From an uncultured Dokdonia sp. (GTDB lineage: Bacteria; Bacteroidota; Bacteroidia; Flavobacteriales; Flavobacteriaceae): a DNA stretch of 58,940 nucleotides. The position numbers were made by a program, and so were the translations under genes. Positions 34,198 through 43,400 of this stretch are shown in pieces. Each line of letters opens with the position of its first letter. Within the stretch, counting starts at the first letter, position 1. Where the stretch lies: contig NZ_CALEMI010000076.1 of assembly GCF_937910895.1 (NCBI RefSeq), positions 1-58,940 of the forward strand, read 5' to 3'. The notes under the pieces are model-generated. The model worked only from the letters and a program-made list of their open reading frames with translations. It was not told the origin of the DNA and did not search any database.

Positions 34198-37143
34198 ATG
34201 ATTAAAAAACTAAAAGTAGCAGCCATTGCGCTGCTGGCTATAGGCTTTCAAGCCACGGCTCAACAAGATGCCCAAGGAGGTAGCTTGAACTATGTTGGAC
34301 AAACTGCATCTATGCGGATAGTCCCATCAATATCCTCTAGGTCATCATTAATCCCAGCACCTGACTGGAATGGTCAAGAACCTCAAGACGGCAGATATGT
34401 AAGAGGCGTAAAAGCTGACGTAGTTCCTGGAAAAGATCCTCAAACTGAAAATGATTATTTCTCACTTCACCCAGGAAAACTAGATAAGAAAATCAATTTA
34501 AATAGATCTCTAGAAAATGATTTCGTTGTAAACAATAATGTAGGATCTCCCTCAGACCCTGCACTGGCTGTAGGGCCAAATCACGTAGTAATTGTTTTTA
34601 ATACAGGATTTATCATCTATGATAAGGACGGAAATGATCTTACAGGACCTTTAAACGTTAACAATATCTTCTCAAATGGAGGATGTTGTGATTTAACAGC
34701 TTCGTATGATAATGCTGCAGACAGATGGATACTTACTTATCTATTTGTAGGCGCTGGTATGGAACTTGCTGTTTCTGATGGTCCAGATCCAACAACTGCA
34801 AACTGGATGTTATACTCATTTCCGCAGGTATCTGATTATAACAAATTATCAGTATGGCGTGATGGATATTATATTACAGATAACGGTCCTAATGATGTTT
34901 GGGCTATAGATAGAGATGCAGCACTTGCTGGTGATCCAGCCGCAAGTATTCAAGGTTTTGTGGTTAATGGAATTTCATCTCCAGCGGGAGGGTTTACAAG
35001 TGCTCAAGTAGCAAATGTAACAGATGATAACTTACCTGCCACTGGGGGAGCTCCTCTTGTATATATGAGAGATGACGGTTTCCAAGGAGTTACAGAAGAT
35101 GAGTACTGGTTATGGACAATTGACGTTGATTTTGATAACCCAGCAAATTCTGGAGTATCTGTACCAGAAGAATTTTCAGCAGAACCGTTTATTAATGTTT
35201 TTGATGGAGGAGGCTTTAGTAATCTTACACAACCAGGTGGAGGGATTGCTATTGATGCCCTTCAATCTACTATTATGAACCAAATGCAGTTCAGAAAATT
35301 TGCTGCCCACAACTCCATTATATTTAATTTTGTAGTAGATACAGACGCAACAGCTGGAGAGCTTGCAGGAATTCGTTGGGTTGAACTTCGTCAGTCTGGA
35401 GATGGAATGCCTTGGACGCTTTTTCAAGAAGGTACATATAATGCTCCTGACGGGAAACATGCTTGGATGGGTAGTATGGCAATGGATAACCAAGGAAACA
35501 TAGGTATGGGATATTCTTCTATGGCTGGACCTACAACACCAAACCCTACAGCCAATAGAGTAGGGGCTTTCTATACAGGACGCTTTGCAAGTGACGATTC
35601 AGGAACCATGAGTATTGCTGAAGTTGAAATTGCTATCGGAACTCAAAATATCGGAGGACTGCGTTTTGGAGATTATGCAAAGTTAGATGTTGATCCAAAT
35701 AACGATAAGGAGTTTTGGTTTATTACTGAATATGCAAACACAAATCACGTTGCAAAATTCCAAATACAATCAGACTTTAATAACGATATAGGCGTTGTAA
35801 GTATTGATACTCCAGTAGACGGGGATTTATCTGCTCCACAAGATGTAACGGTTACGATTTTTAACTTTGGATTGAATGATGCGTCTGGATTTGATATAAC
35901 GTATGATATAGATGGAGGTACTCCAGTAACAGAACCATTCCCAGGAACTATAGCAAGTGCAACAAGTGAGCAATTTACATTTGCAACACAAGGAGATTTT
36001 TCTGTGGTAGGTCAAACCTATAGTGTATCAGCTTCTACCGTTTTTGGTGCAGACGAATTTGCAGATAACAATACAACAATAAGAGATGTAACCCATCTTA
36101 ATCCTAATGATGTAGGCGCAACAAGTGTCACAGCACCTATTTCTGATGTATCACAAGTGACGATTGAGATCCAAAACTTTGGTACTTCAACGCAAACCTC
36201 TATTCCTGTATTCTATTCATTAAATGGAGGAGCACCTGTACAAGAAACGTATACAGGATCTATCGCATTTGGAGCAACAGATACCTATACATTTACAGCA
36301 ACTGAAGATCTTTCAGCTTTAGGAGATTATGTATTTGTAGCGGGAACAGAACTTACTGGAGATTCTGATAATACAAACGATGATACAACAGCGACAATTA
36401 CAAATAGTATTTGTGAACCAACGTCAAATTGTTCAGGATTTGATGATGGTGTCACTCAAATTGCCTTAGCAGATCAAGATATTACTGTAAATTGTGGTAG
36501 TTCTCCAGCAGGCTATAGTGATGATACTGATATTATATTCAATTTTGTACTTGACGAAAATCCATTTGAAGGGGTTTTACAGATGGGATTTGCTGCTTCT
36601 GTATTTGCCATTTGGATTGACTTTAATGATAATAATACTTTTGAAGCAGACGAATTAATAGCTAATGAATTTGTAGCACAGGCAAATACTGACTTCGGAT
36701 TTACAGTAGACTTTTCTACGGTTGTTGCAGAGGTTACTCCTGGGATGCACAGAATGAGACTAAGAGGAGAAGACGAAAGTACGGCAGGAGATGTATTAGA
36801 TCCTTGCGGTGATTTAGCATTTGGTAGAACCAACGATTATACAGCTAATATGAGTGGTACATTAGGAACAGCAGATGAGTTATTTGCTGCAACAGATTTG
36901 CAAGTACACTCTTTAGGAAATGATCAATTTGAAGTTATTTTTAACGATACGTCAAGTTTCTCTCAAAAACTTCCTATCACTATTTATAATACGTTGGGTC
37001 AAACATTAGCGTACTACACGGTTGATAATAATGGCGCTGGCTACACAAAAACTATAGATATGTCTTACGTGTCTAGTGGTGTTTATTTTGTAAAAGTAGG
37101 TACTGCCGATTTAAATAAAGTAAGAAGAATTATTGTAAAGTAA
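34198..37143 (+). CDS. T9SS cargo protein with two CARDB-like domains and a GEVED-like domain (paralogue B)
   Basis: The 981-residue paralogue of the preceding gene has a signal peptide (ending FQATAQ, about 22) and a similar N-terminal domain (VGSPSDPALAVGPNHVVIVF; FDGGGFSNLTQPGGG). Two consecutive CARDB-like domains follow (about 525-635 and 638-740), then the GEVED-like domain with RLRGEDESTAGDVLDPCGD. A type IX sorting domain ends in KVRRIIVK. The GEVED/linker section is nearly identical to paralogue A over a short stretch, indicating tandem duplication followed by divergence and gain or loss of one CARDB unit. It likely shares surface location and ligand class with paralogue A. Confidence 0.85.
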   Translation: MIKKLKVAAIALLAIGFQATAQQDAQGGSLNYVGQTASMRIVPSISSRSSLIPAPDWNGQEPQDGRYVRGVKADVVPGKDPQTENDYFSLHPGKLDKKINLNRSLENDFVVNNNVGSPSDPALAVGPNHVVIVFNTGFIIYDKDGNDLTGPLNVNNIFSNGGCCDLTASYDNAADRWILTYLFVGAGMELAVSDGPDPTTANWMLYSFPQVSDYNKLSVWRDGYYITDNGPNDVWAIDRDAALAGDPAASIQGFVVNGISSPAGGFTSAQVANVTDDNLPATGGAPLVYMRDDGFQGVTEDEYWLWTIDVDFDNPANSGVSVPEEFSAEPFINVFDGGGFSNLTQPGGGIAIDALQSTIMNQMQFRKFAAHNSIIFNFVVDTDATAGELAGIRWVELRQSGDGMPWTLFQEGTYNAPDGKHAWMGSMAMDNQGNIGMGYSSMAGPTTPNPTANRVGAFYTGRFASDDSGTMSIAEVEIAIGTQNIGGLRFGDYAKLDVDPNNDKEFWFITEYANTNHVAKFQIQSDFNNDIGVVSIDTPVDGDLSAPQDVTVTIFNFGLNDASGFDITYDIDGGTPVTEPFPGTIASATSEQFTFATQGDFSVVGQTYSVSASTVFGADEFADNNTTIRDVTHLNPNDVGATSVTAPISDVSQVTIEIQNFGTSTQTSIPVFYSLNGGAPVQETYTGSIAFGATDTYTFTATEDLSALGDYVFVAGTELTGDSDNTNDDTTATITNSICEPTSNCSGFDDGVTQIALADQDITVNCGSSPAGYSDDTDIIFNFVLDENPFEGVLQMGFAASVFAIWIDFNDNNTFEADELIANEFVAQANTDFGFTVDFSTVVAEVTPGMHRMRLRGEDESTAGDVLDPCGDLAFGRTNDYTANMSGTLGTADELFAATDLQVHSLGNDQFEVIFNDTSSFSQKLPITIYNTLGQTLAYYTVDNNGAGYTKTIDMSYVSSGVYFVKVGTADLNKVRRIIVK

Positions 37144-37162
37144 TTTTTTGAAATCATATATG

Positions 37163-37196
37163 AAAAGGGAGTAAATGCATATTTGCTCCCTTTTTT
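37163..37196 (+). terminator. Terminator of paralogue B
   Basis: An AAAAGGGAG arm pairs with CTCCCTTTT around an ATGCAT-containing loop, followed by a T run. Confidence 0.8.
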
Positions 37197-37256
37197 AATT
37201 AAAAAACCTCTTGAGGTAGACTAAGCCTATTAAATAGATGTTGATCTGACGGGGTA

Positions 37257-37272
37257 CGCTTTCGCGAAAGCG
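37257..37272. repeat. 16-bp palindrome, intergenic copy
   Basis: Perfect copy in the 291-bp stretch between paralogue B and the convergent lipoprotein gene. Confidence 0.95.
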
Positions 37273-37275
37273 CAT

Positions 37276-37314
37276 AAAAAAAGATTAACTCTTTTACAGA
37301 ACTAATCCTTTTTT
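37276..37314 (+). terminator. Second terminator-like hairpin after paralogue B
   Basis: AAAAAAAGATTA pairs with TAATCCTTTTTT (one mismatch) around a 15-base loop. It may stop read-through in the plus direction. The remainder of this gap (37315-37434) shows nothing clear. Confidence 0.4.
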
Positions 37315-37434
37315 AAATTTTATTAGTGAAAGCCGTTTTTTAAAGTCTAAAAGACACATACAAAATAGGGAGTTAAATTCACCCCAGTTTTTCAGCAGAA
37401 TTTATGATGAATACCTTTTGTTTAGAAAGCACAG

Positions 37435-37782
37435 TTACTTTTTGGCTTCTATCATTTCTTCTATAGATACAGGAGTTGCTTTGTTACAACGATTCATCAT
37501 ACGCAGTCCTCTGAATTTAAAGTAGACCGCCATCCCATCTTTTTTATAACTATCTTCTAAATTGATCGGATCATAAAATAAACCATCTTTTAGTTTGATT
37601 GTATATTCACAATCATCCTTCTCCTTTGAATAGACAATAGTGCCGCTTGTATATCCAGTCGGGTCAAACGCATCTTCGGTTACTTTTTCTTCTATGGTAT
37701 CTTTTGTCACTTCTTTGGTGTTTTTGCAGGAAGTAACGCATAAGAATGCTGCAGTTCCTAATACTAGTAGTGTAGTTTTCAT
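37435..37782 (-). CDS. Small lipoprotein of unknown function
   Basis: The ATG at 37782 gives 115 residues with signal peptide and lipobox CVTSC (Cys about 18). The mature part has a polar T/K/E-rich linker and a small domain with CEYTIKLKDGLFYDP and AVYFKFRGLRMMNRCNKATP. Similar DUF-type lipoproteins occur in flavobacteria; no function is known. It starts 42 bp after the large barrel gene on the same strand and is probably co-transcribed with it, so it may be an accessory lipoprotein of that barrel. Confidence 0.7.
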   Translation of the reverse strand: MKTTLLVLGTAAFLCVTSCKNTKEVTKDTIEEKVTEDAFDPTGYTSGTIVYSKEKDDCEYTIKLKDGLFYDPINLEDSYKKDGMAVYFKFRGLRMMNRCNKATPVSIEEMIEAKK

Positions 37783-37824
37783 AATCATTAGGTTAGGTTT
37801 TAAAAATTAAAGGTCGTGAAAATT

Positions 37825-40800
37825 TTAGAATAAAGCTTTCAACTGAATATTCCCTGTATGTATGGTTCTAGAGTTTTCACTTTTTCTACCAAAATAAGAG
37901 ATGTTTAAATCTAAAAATTTAGTCAATCTTTTTTGAGCAATCACATTCCAAGTAAAATTAGTACCTGGTTGTAATCCTTCTAGTATTTGATACGCAACAG
38001 GGCTAAAAGCACTGCCATCAAATTGATTGTCTATATAATTAAACTCTCCCATAAGTGATCCTTTTTCTCCATCTGCAATTGCAAAAGAAGTGCCAAAACT
38101 ATTTTGCTGCAATGCTTCTAACCCTCCATTGGTGTTTTTCTTATCTTGATAGGTATAAAATAAAGAGACTCTAGAGGTCTTACTTATCAAATAAGATATC
38201 TTAGGATTTGCCGCAGCATTATCAACACTAAAATTACGAGACGGAAAATTTTCTGCAATACTTTTTGTAGTACCAGCTTCTGCTTTAAAATTGAAAAGCC
38301 AACTTTCTTTTATCTTATGCAGGAAGTTGATTTGATGACTCTCTAACTCATTATCTTGAAGCCCTGTAGACAGGAGATTTGTTGATTTATTAGAGATATA
38401 ACTATAGGTGGTGGTATAGACTTGCTTCCCCCGATTAAACGTAAGTGCATTCCGGAAATTTAAACTTAAGCCTATTTCATTTTCATCTGCCGTAAAAGGA
38501 TTGATAGTAAAGCGTTCTCCTTCACGTAAAGATCTTCTGTCTATACTATAGTTGGTTTGGTTATAAAAACGTGATAATAACTTCCAGAGACCCTTTGAGC
38601 CACTCCATTGTTGAGGATTTATAGTGAGTTGGCTGCTCAATTTGTTTTGATGTGTTTGTAAGAAAATCTGATTAGGCAGTAGGACTCGTATAAAATCTGC
38701 TTCATCTTGAAATTGCGATATCTCAAACTCTTCCAATTGCTGTATCCCGTCATTATTATAATCATTCCACGTATGTGTACCTTGACCTTCATCTACAGCA
38801 ACAAACGTAAACTCTTGTTGCGGTTGTGTCCCGCTATTGGTTTCAAAAACAGTGTTGAGTCTCAAGATGTCCTTTGCAAAACGCTGATCGTATAGTAATC
38901 GAGAGTTTAAAGAATTTTGAGCTTCTATCGTAGGATCTTCAAAAGACAATGTTCTGTAGTTTACAAAAACAGAGAGGTTGGTCTTTTTGTTTTTTACTAA
39001 TTGCGATTTTAAAAAATAAGTATTCGAAGTATTTACACGCCGAATTCTATTTGCTCGCAAACTATCATTAATGCGGTAGCGATATCCTGCCTCTACGTAC
39101 ACATTAGTGCTATCACCTACGCCTACAAACCCTTCATATAACTGAAATCGCTGACTATCAGGTGTGATAGAATCATTTGCTTTGGTTACTCGAATATTGT
39201 CTTCTGTATAAAATTTACCACCGATCCATGACTTCTTAAGATCATATACAGCGCTACTGTACAATTTAGAAAAGTCAGACGTTACATTCAGGTCATTTGT
39301 ATTTAAGACACTTGCATTGATAGCACCTTTTATTTTTTTTGATTGAATCGTACTTATTAAAGAATGTCTAGTACCTGAATAAGACGTATTAAAATCTAAG
39401 TTTTCAAAACTATAAAGTACAGATCCAAACTTTCGATTTTGGTATTGTAACCCGGTTGTTAAAAAACTCTGATTTCCCACCAAGATAAGTCCGTTGCCAT
39501 TGGTGTTTTGAAGCCCCGTATCTAGATTCCAGTCACGATTAAACTCTACATTGTATAACCCTTCTACATTCGTAAAATTTTCCTGTACATAATCCCATTT
39601 CCCAAAGACTTCAAGAGTAGCTATACTATCTTTTTTAAATACTTGCTGTTTTGCATCTAGATGGGTAGCAAACGCATTATTATCGTCATCATCTACTGGA
39701 GAAAATAGGTTGAGATCATTTCGACTTCCTGCAGCTTCAAAAGCAATAGTTGTTTTTTCAGAAGGTGCGTATGTACCGTTCACAATCGCCAGCTGTAATA
39801 AGGTAGGCGCAAAAAGTCTGATTTGAGGTTCAAACGATCCTTGCTTGACACCATCTATAGGTGGGACATATTCAAAGGTACGCCGTAAGGTATTGGTGGT
39901 ACTAAGGATATAATCTCCCTGATTGGGACCTACATTACTAAAACGCACATTAAACAAGGTCTCTTCTGGGTCATTGCTAAACTCAAAAACCTCCACGCCA
40001 CCCACGGTGATTTGCCGATACAATACTTTGTTTTCACTAAAGGTATCTGGCACAGCACTAGGCGCTATCATTTGGCTAGGATCATCGCCAGCATTTGCAA
40101 GAACTGCCACTTGATCTTCACTTAACGTCTGCTGTAGCGGCTGATTTTTAGCATCAGATTCTGAATATACCTGTGCATAAATTTTAAACGTATCGCTTTC
40201 GCGAAAGCTCCCTCCGCCATACGCTATAAAACGCGTAAAATTACGTTCGCTAAACTGATAATCTACCGTGATACGCATCTCGCTAGTAATAGGAAAAGTC
40301 GGATTAAACCGAATCTCTCCCGCATTATAATCAATGATATAATCTTTTGCTTCGCCACGTTCTAAGAGAATCCCATTTACATATACAGATTCACTTCCTG
40401 AGACAATCAAAACAAAGAGTTCCCCATTAGGTCCTGTAAGTTTATACGGACCTTGATTTCCTTCTTGTCCTGTAAACACACTGGTGTTAAAAACACCTCG
40501 TACTAACGCGCCTGTCGCAAAAAGATTGGTTTTAGAATCTTCGTCATGATTGAGATCTGCCTGTAAAGACAACCCTTGTATTTTTTTGGTAAACCTGCCG
40601 TAATAGGACTCGGTATCTTGGAGGTTAATATCGCCCGCACGAATGTTCCAAGAATCACTAAAAAGCTCTATAAAAATTTGATCAAACTCATCTAGATTTT
40701 GAGAAAACCCTCCTTCCTGACTAGGTATATTAGCATCTTGTATCGAAGCCCGTAAGGTCACCTTGTCACTTAACTTCCCGCTTAATTGCAAATCTAATTC

Positions 40801-41262
40801 AGAATTTACCGTACTATTTTGATTGCTACCTACAGTGACCCCACGTACAATGCTTCCGCTAGTGTTAAGCCCACTAAACGGAGTAAACACACGCTTTCTT
40901 TTCTGATTTCTTAGACTCGTCAATCGATCTAGATTTCCTGAATTTGTTACAATTCGTTTTGGATCAAACTGATAATATTTACGTGTCAAGAAGTCGGGAT
41001 AAACTCGGTATGTAATTACTAAGGTGTCTGTGGGGATGGCTTCTTTCGCTTTAAGCGAAAGCAAACTATTGGCATAATCAATTGTATACTTTGTACTATC
41101 AAGAGGAACGCCTTCTCTGGTAGTGATTTTAAATAAAGAAGGATTGATAGGTACAGAATCTAGTTGCATAGTATCCCGTAAAGCGATTCTTTTGGTGCGT
41201 ACCTCTTGCGCTACGAGTGTGGCTGAGCAGAAGAGGAATAACAAAAAGTAAAGATTACGCAT
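37825..41262 (-). CDS. Large outer-membrane beta-barrel protein, SprA-like features
   Basis: The 1145-residue protein has a signal peptide (ending TLVAQ, about 19) and an N-terminal beta domain with DTLVITYRVYP. It also has VTLRASIQDANIPSQEGGFSQ near 165 and GSESVYVNGILLERGEAKDYIIDYNAGEIRF in pieces near 285-315. The latter repeat style recalls SprA and related envelope proteins of gliding/T9SS bacteria. The second half consists of alternating aromatic beta strands and ends ISYFGRKSEN...IQLKALF, as expected for a barrel closing strand. It is too short for SprA itself (about 2400 residues). One dispersed palindrome lies within (40194-40208, encoding SFRES). Confidence 0.65.
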   Translation of the reverse strand: MRNLYFLLFLFCSATLVAQEVRTKRIALRDTMQLDSVPINPSLFKITTREGVPLDSTKYTIDYANSLLSLKAKEAIPTDTLVITYRVYPDFLTRKYYQFDPKRIVTNSGNLDRLTSLRNQKRKRVFTPFSGLNTSGSIVRGVTVGSNQNSTVNSELDLQLSGKLSDKVTLRASIQDANIPSQEGGFSQNLDEFDQIFIELFSDSWNIRAGDINLQDTESYYGRFTKKIQGLSLQADLNHDEDSKTNLFATGALVRGVFNTSVFTGQEGNQGPYKLTGPNGELFVLIVSGSESVYVNGILLERGEAKDYIIDYNAGEIRFNPTFPITSEMRITVDYQFSERNFTRFIAYGGGSFRESDTFKIYAQVYSESDAKNQPLQQTLSEDQVAVLANAGDDPSQMIAPSAVPDTFSENKVLYRQITVGGVEVFEFSNDPEETLFNVRFSNVGPNQGDYILSTTNTLRRTFEYVPPIDGVKQGSFEPQIRLFAPTLLQLAIVNGTYAPSEKTTIAFEAAGSRNDLNLFSPVDDDDNNAFATHLDAKQQVFKKDSIATLEVFGKWDYVQENFTNVEGLYNVEFNRDWNLDTGLQNTNGNGLILVGNQSFLTTGLQYQNRKFGSVLYSFENLDFNTSYSGTRHSLISTIQSKKIKGAINASVLNTNDLNVTSDFSKLYSSAVYDLKKSWIGGKFYTEDNIRVTKANDSITPDSQRFQLYEGFVGVGDSTNVYVEAGYRYRINDSLRANRIRRVNTSNTYFLKSQLVKNKKTNLSVFVNYRTLSFEDPTIEAQNSLNSRLLYDQRFAKDILRLNTVFETNSGTQPQQEFTFVAVDEGQGTHTWNDYNNDGIQQLEEFEISQFQDEADFIRVLLPNQIFLQTHQNKLSSQLTINPQQWSGSKGLWKLLSRFYNQTNYSIDRRSLREGERFTINPFTADENEIGLSLNFRNALTFNRGKQVYTTTYSYISNKSTNLLSTGLQDNELESHQINFLHKIKESWLFNFKAEAGTTKSIAENFPSRNFSVDNAAANPKISYLISKTSRVSLFYTYQDKKNTNGGLEALQQNSFGTSFAIADGEKGSLMGEFNYIDNQFDGSAFSPVAYQILEGLQPGTNFTWNVIAQKRLTKFLDLNISYFGRKSENSRTIHTGNIQLKALF
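40194..40208. repeat. Palindrome inside the barrel gene (15 of 16 bp)
   Basis: CGCTTTCGCGAAAGC then T; read in the third frame, encoding SFRES in GGSFRESDT. Confidence 0.9.
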
Positions 41263-41311
41263 GATTATTAGAACTCGCTTGGGCTAGAAATATTTTATAA
41301 GCATTGTAAAT

Positions 41312-41319
41312 CAAAGGTA
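41312..41319 (-). promoter_or_regulatory. -7 promoter element of the barrel gene
   Basis: TACCTTTG on the minus strand lies 49 bp before the start at 41262. Confidence 0.55.
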
Positions 41320-41405
41320 AACTTTATAGCCTTTTTAACTTCTTATGCTGGCTACTTTTATAATTTAGCATTTTATCCAAATTATGTAATAGATTTTCTA
41401 ATGCA

Positions 41406-41413
41406 TACTTTTG
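41406..41413 (+). promoter_or_regulatory. -7 promoter element of exonuclease III gene
   Basis: TACTTTTG lies 21 bp before the ATG at 41435. Confidence 0.6.
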
Positions 41414-41434
41414 GCTTAACAGTTTTTACGAGAC

Positions 41435-42199
41435 ATGAAAATTATTTCTTACAATGTAAATGGCATTCGAGCTGCCCTAAAAAAAGGATTTGATACGTGG
41501 TTGCAAGCTACAAATCCAGATGTAGTATTACTTCAAGAAACCAAAGCGACTCAAGATCAAGTGGATGTGGCAGCTTTTGAAGCCTTAGGATATCACCATT
41601 ATTGGTTTAGTGCCCAGAAAAAAGGATACAGTGGGGTTGCTATTTTGACCAAACAAAAACCGAATCATATTGAATATGGTACAGGCATCGAATCTATGGA
41701 TTTTGAAGGTCGTAATATTCGAGTAGACTTTGACGACGTATCCGTCATGAGTTTGTATTTGCCTTCGGGTACCAACATAGCTCGGTTAGAACACAAGCTG
41801 GAATTTATGGATTTGTTTCAATCCTACATCAACGATCTCAAAAAAGAGTATCCCAACCTTGTCATAGGTGGGGATTACAATATCTGTCATGAAGCCATAG
41901 ACATTCATGATCCCATACGTAATAAAAATACGAGTGGCTTTCTTCCCGTAGAAAGAGAATGGATTGGTAACTTTATAGAAAGCGGTTTTATAGATTCCTT
42001 TCGTCATTTGAATAAAGAACCCGACAATTATACGTGGTGGAGTTATAGAGCAAATGCGAGAGCAAACAATAAAGGATGGCGTATTGACTACAATATGGTG
42101 AGCGCTCCTTTAAAAGAGAACATTTCAAGAGCCATTATTTTAAAAGATGCCATGCATAGTGACCATTGTCCGCACATGGTTGAATTATCACTCCCTTAA
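41435..42199 (+). CDS. xth: Exodeoxyribonuclease III
   Basis: The 254-residue AP endonuclease/3'-exonuclease acts in base excision repair. All conserved sites are present: MKIISYNVNGIRAALKKG at the start, LLQETKAT (Glu, metal), the loop GYSGVAIL, GDYNICH (Asp/Asn) and SDHCPH (catalytic Asp-His) at the end. The start codon fits the family exactly. The OmpA-type lipoprotein gene follows after 43 bp on the same strand. Confidence 0.95.
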   Translation: MKIISYNVNGIRAALKKGFDTWLQATNPDVVLLQETKATQDQVDVAAFEALGYHHYWFSAQKKGYSGVAILTKQKPNHIEYGTGIESMDFEGRNIRVDFDDVSVMSLYLPSGTNIARLEHKLEFMDLFQSYINDLKKEYPNLVIGGDYNICHEAIDIHDPIRNKNTSGFLPVEREWIGNFIESGFIDSFRHLNKEPDNYTWWSYRANARANNKGWRIDYNMVSAPLKENISRAIILKDAMHSDHCPHMVELSLP

Positions 42200-42242
42200 T
42201 CTAAAATAACTAACAAGAATAACCTAAAATTAAGAATACCCC

Positions 42243-43226
42243 ATGATGAAGAAAGTCCTACTCCTATGCCTTGCAGGAATAATGTTAAGTTCTTGCGTTT
42301 CAAAAAAAGTATTTGAAGACCTTGAGTCAAAATATGCAAGACTTAGAAAAGAAAACCGAACGCTTTCTAGTGATCTCGCTTCCGCGAAAAAAGACCTAGC
42401 CAAAATGACGAGCGATTACGAGATTACCTCTGAAGAATTGAATGCAACAAAATCTGCGCTGGCGAATTATAAAGGTAAATACGAAAGTGCCGAAGCGCAG
42501 TTAGCCGCTTTGCAAGCCTCTTACGATGCACTCGAAGCAAATAGTAGTGCTAGTATTGCAGCAAATTCAAAAAAGAACAGAGAATTACTCGCAGAGTTAG
42601 AAGTAAAACAAGCCGCACTTGCAGCTAATAAAGAAGCACTAGAGGTAGAACGTAAACGATTAGAAAAATTACAAAAAGACCTAGCCGATAGGTCAAAACG
42701 TATTGATGAATTAGAAGCGGTAATCGCAGCCAAGGACGCCAACTTACGCAATCTAAAAGAAGCCATTTCCAAAGCGCTTACAGATTTTGAAGGCAAAGGA
42801 CTTACCGTAGAGCAAAGAGATGGTAAAGTGTATGTGTCCTTAGAAAATAAATTACTGTTTGATAGTGGTAGCTGGACAGTGGGTGCCAACGGAAGAACAG
42901 CGGTACAACAGCTAGGAAATGTTTTGGGAGACAATCCAGACATTGCCGTTCTCATAGAAGGACATACGGATGATGTGCCTTATTCTGGTAGTGGAAACCT
43001 AAAAGGAAACTGGGACTTATCAGCAAAAAGAGCCACAGCGATTGTCAATATTCTAAGAGAAAATACAACAATAGATCCAAAAAATCTGACCGCTGCAGGA
43101 CGTGGAGAATATGCGCCTGTCGCTCCAAATGATACGGCCGAAAACAAAGCAAAAAACAGACGTATTGAAGTGATTCTTACACCAAAACTAGATGAAGTAA
43201 CCGCTTTATTACAGGATATAGATTAA
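42243..43226 (+). CDS. OmpA-family lipoprotein with coiled-coil stalk
   Basis: The 327-residue protein has a signal peptide with lipobox LSSC (Cys about 18), a long coiled coil (about 22-175, A/E/K/L-rich) and a C-terminal OmpA peptidoglycan-binding domain (about 200-317). That domain has LLFDSGSWTVGANGR, IEGHTDDVPY and WDLSAKRATAIVNIL. It should tether the outer membrane to peptidoglycan, similar to Pal or the MotB plug-stalk design. A degenerate copy of the palindrome (42377-42390, CGCTTCCGCGAAAA) lies in the coiled-coil part, encoding ASAKK. Confidence 0.85.
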   Translation: MMKKVLLLCLAGIMLSSCVSKKVFEDLESKYARLRKENRTLSSDLASAKKDLAKMTSDYEITSEELNATKSALANYKGKYESAEAQLAALQASYDALEANSSASIAANSKKNRELLAELEVKQAALAANKEALEVERKRLEKLQKDLADRSKRIDELEAVIAAKDANLRNLKEAISKALTDFEGKGLTVEQRDGKVYVSLENKLLFDSGSWTVGANGRTAVQQLGNVLGDNPDIAVLIEGHTDDVPYSGSGNLKGNWDLSAKRATAIVNILRENTTIDPKNLTAAGRGEYAPVAPNDTAENKAKNRRIEVILTPKLDEVTALLQDID

Positions 43227-43273
43227 GTAAAAGTAAAAAGAGGAGGATATCTAAAAACAAATCAAGTGTCACC

Positions 43274-43329
43274 CTGAGCCTGTCGAAGGGTTTTGATAAT
43301 CAGAAGGTTAAAAACTTCGACAAGCTCAG
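43274..43329. repeat. Flavobacterial intergenic hairpin repeat
   Basis: CTGAGCCTGTCGAAG (43274-43288) and CTTCGACAAGCTCAG (43315-43329) form a 15-bp stem with one mismatch and a 26-base loop. I recognise this as a dispersed intergenic repeat common in Bacteroidota genomes; it yields spurious LRQAQGD-type translations. Confidence 0.85.
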
Positions 43330-43400
43330 TTGAACAAGTTAAAATACATTTTAGGCATCCTCTATAATTAAAAAAATACCCGTCTACACGGGCATTAAAA

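Noticed and set aside
31359-37143. Antisense open frames in the two T9SS cargo genes
   Set aside because: The strongly biased, repetitive codon use of the sense genes leaves reverse frames open; no start signals or recognisable protein features.
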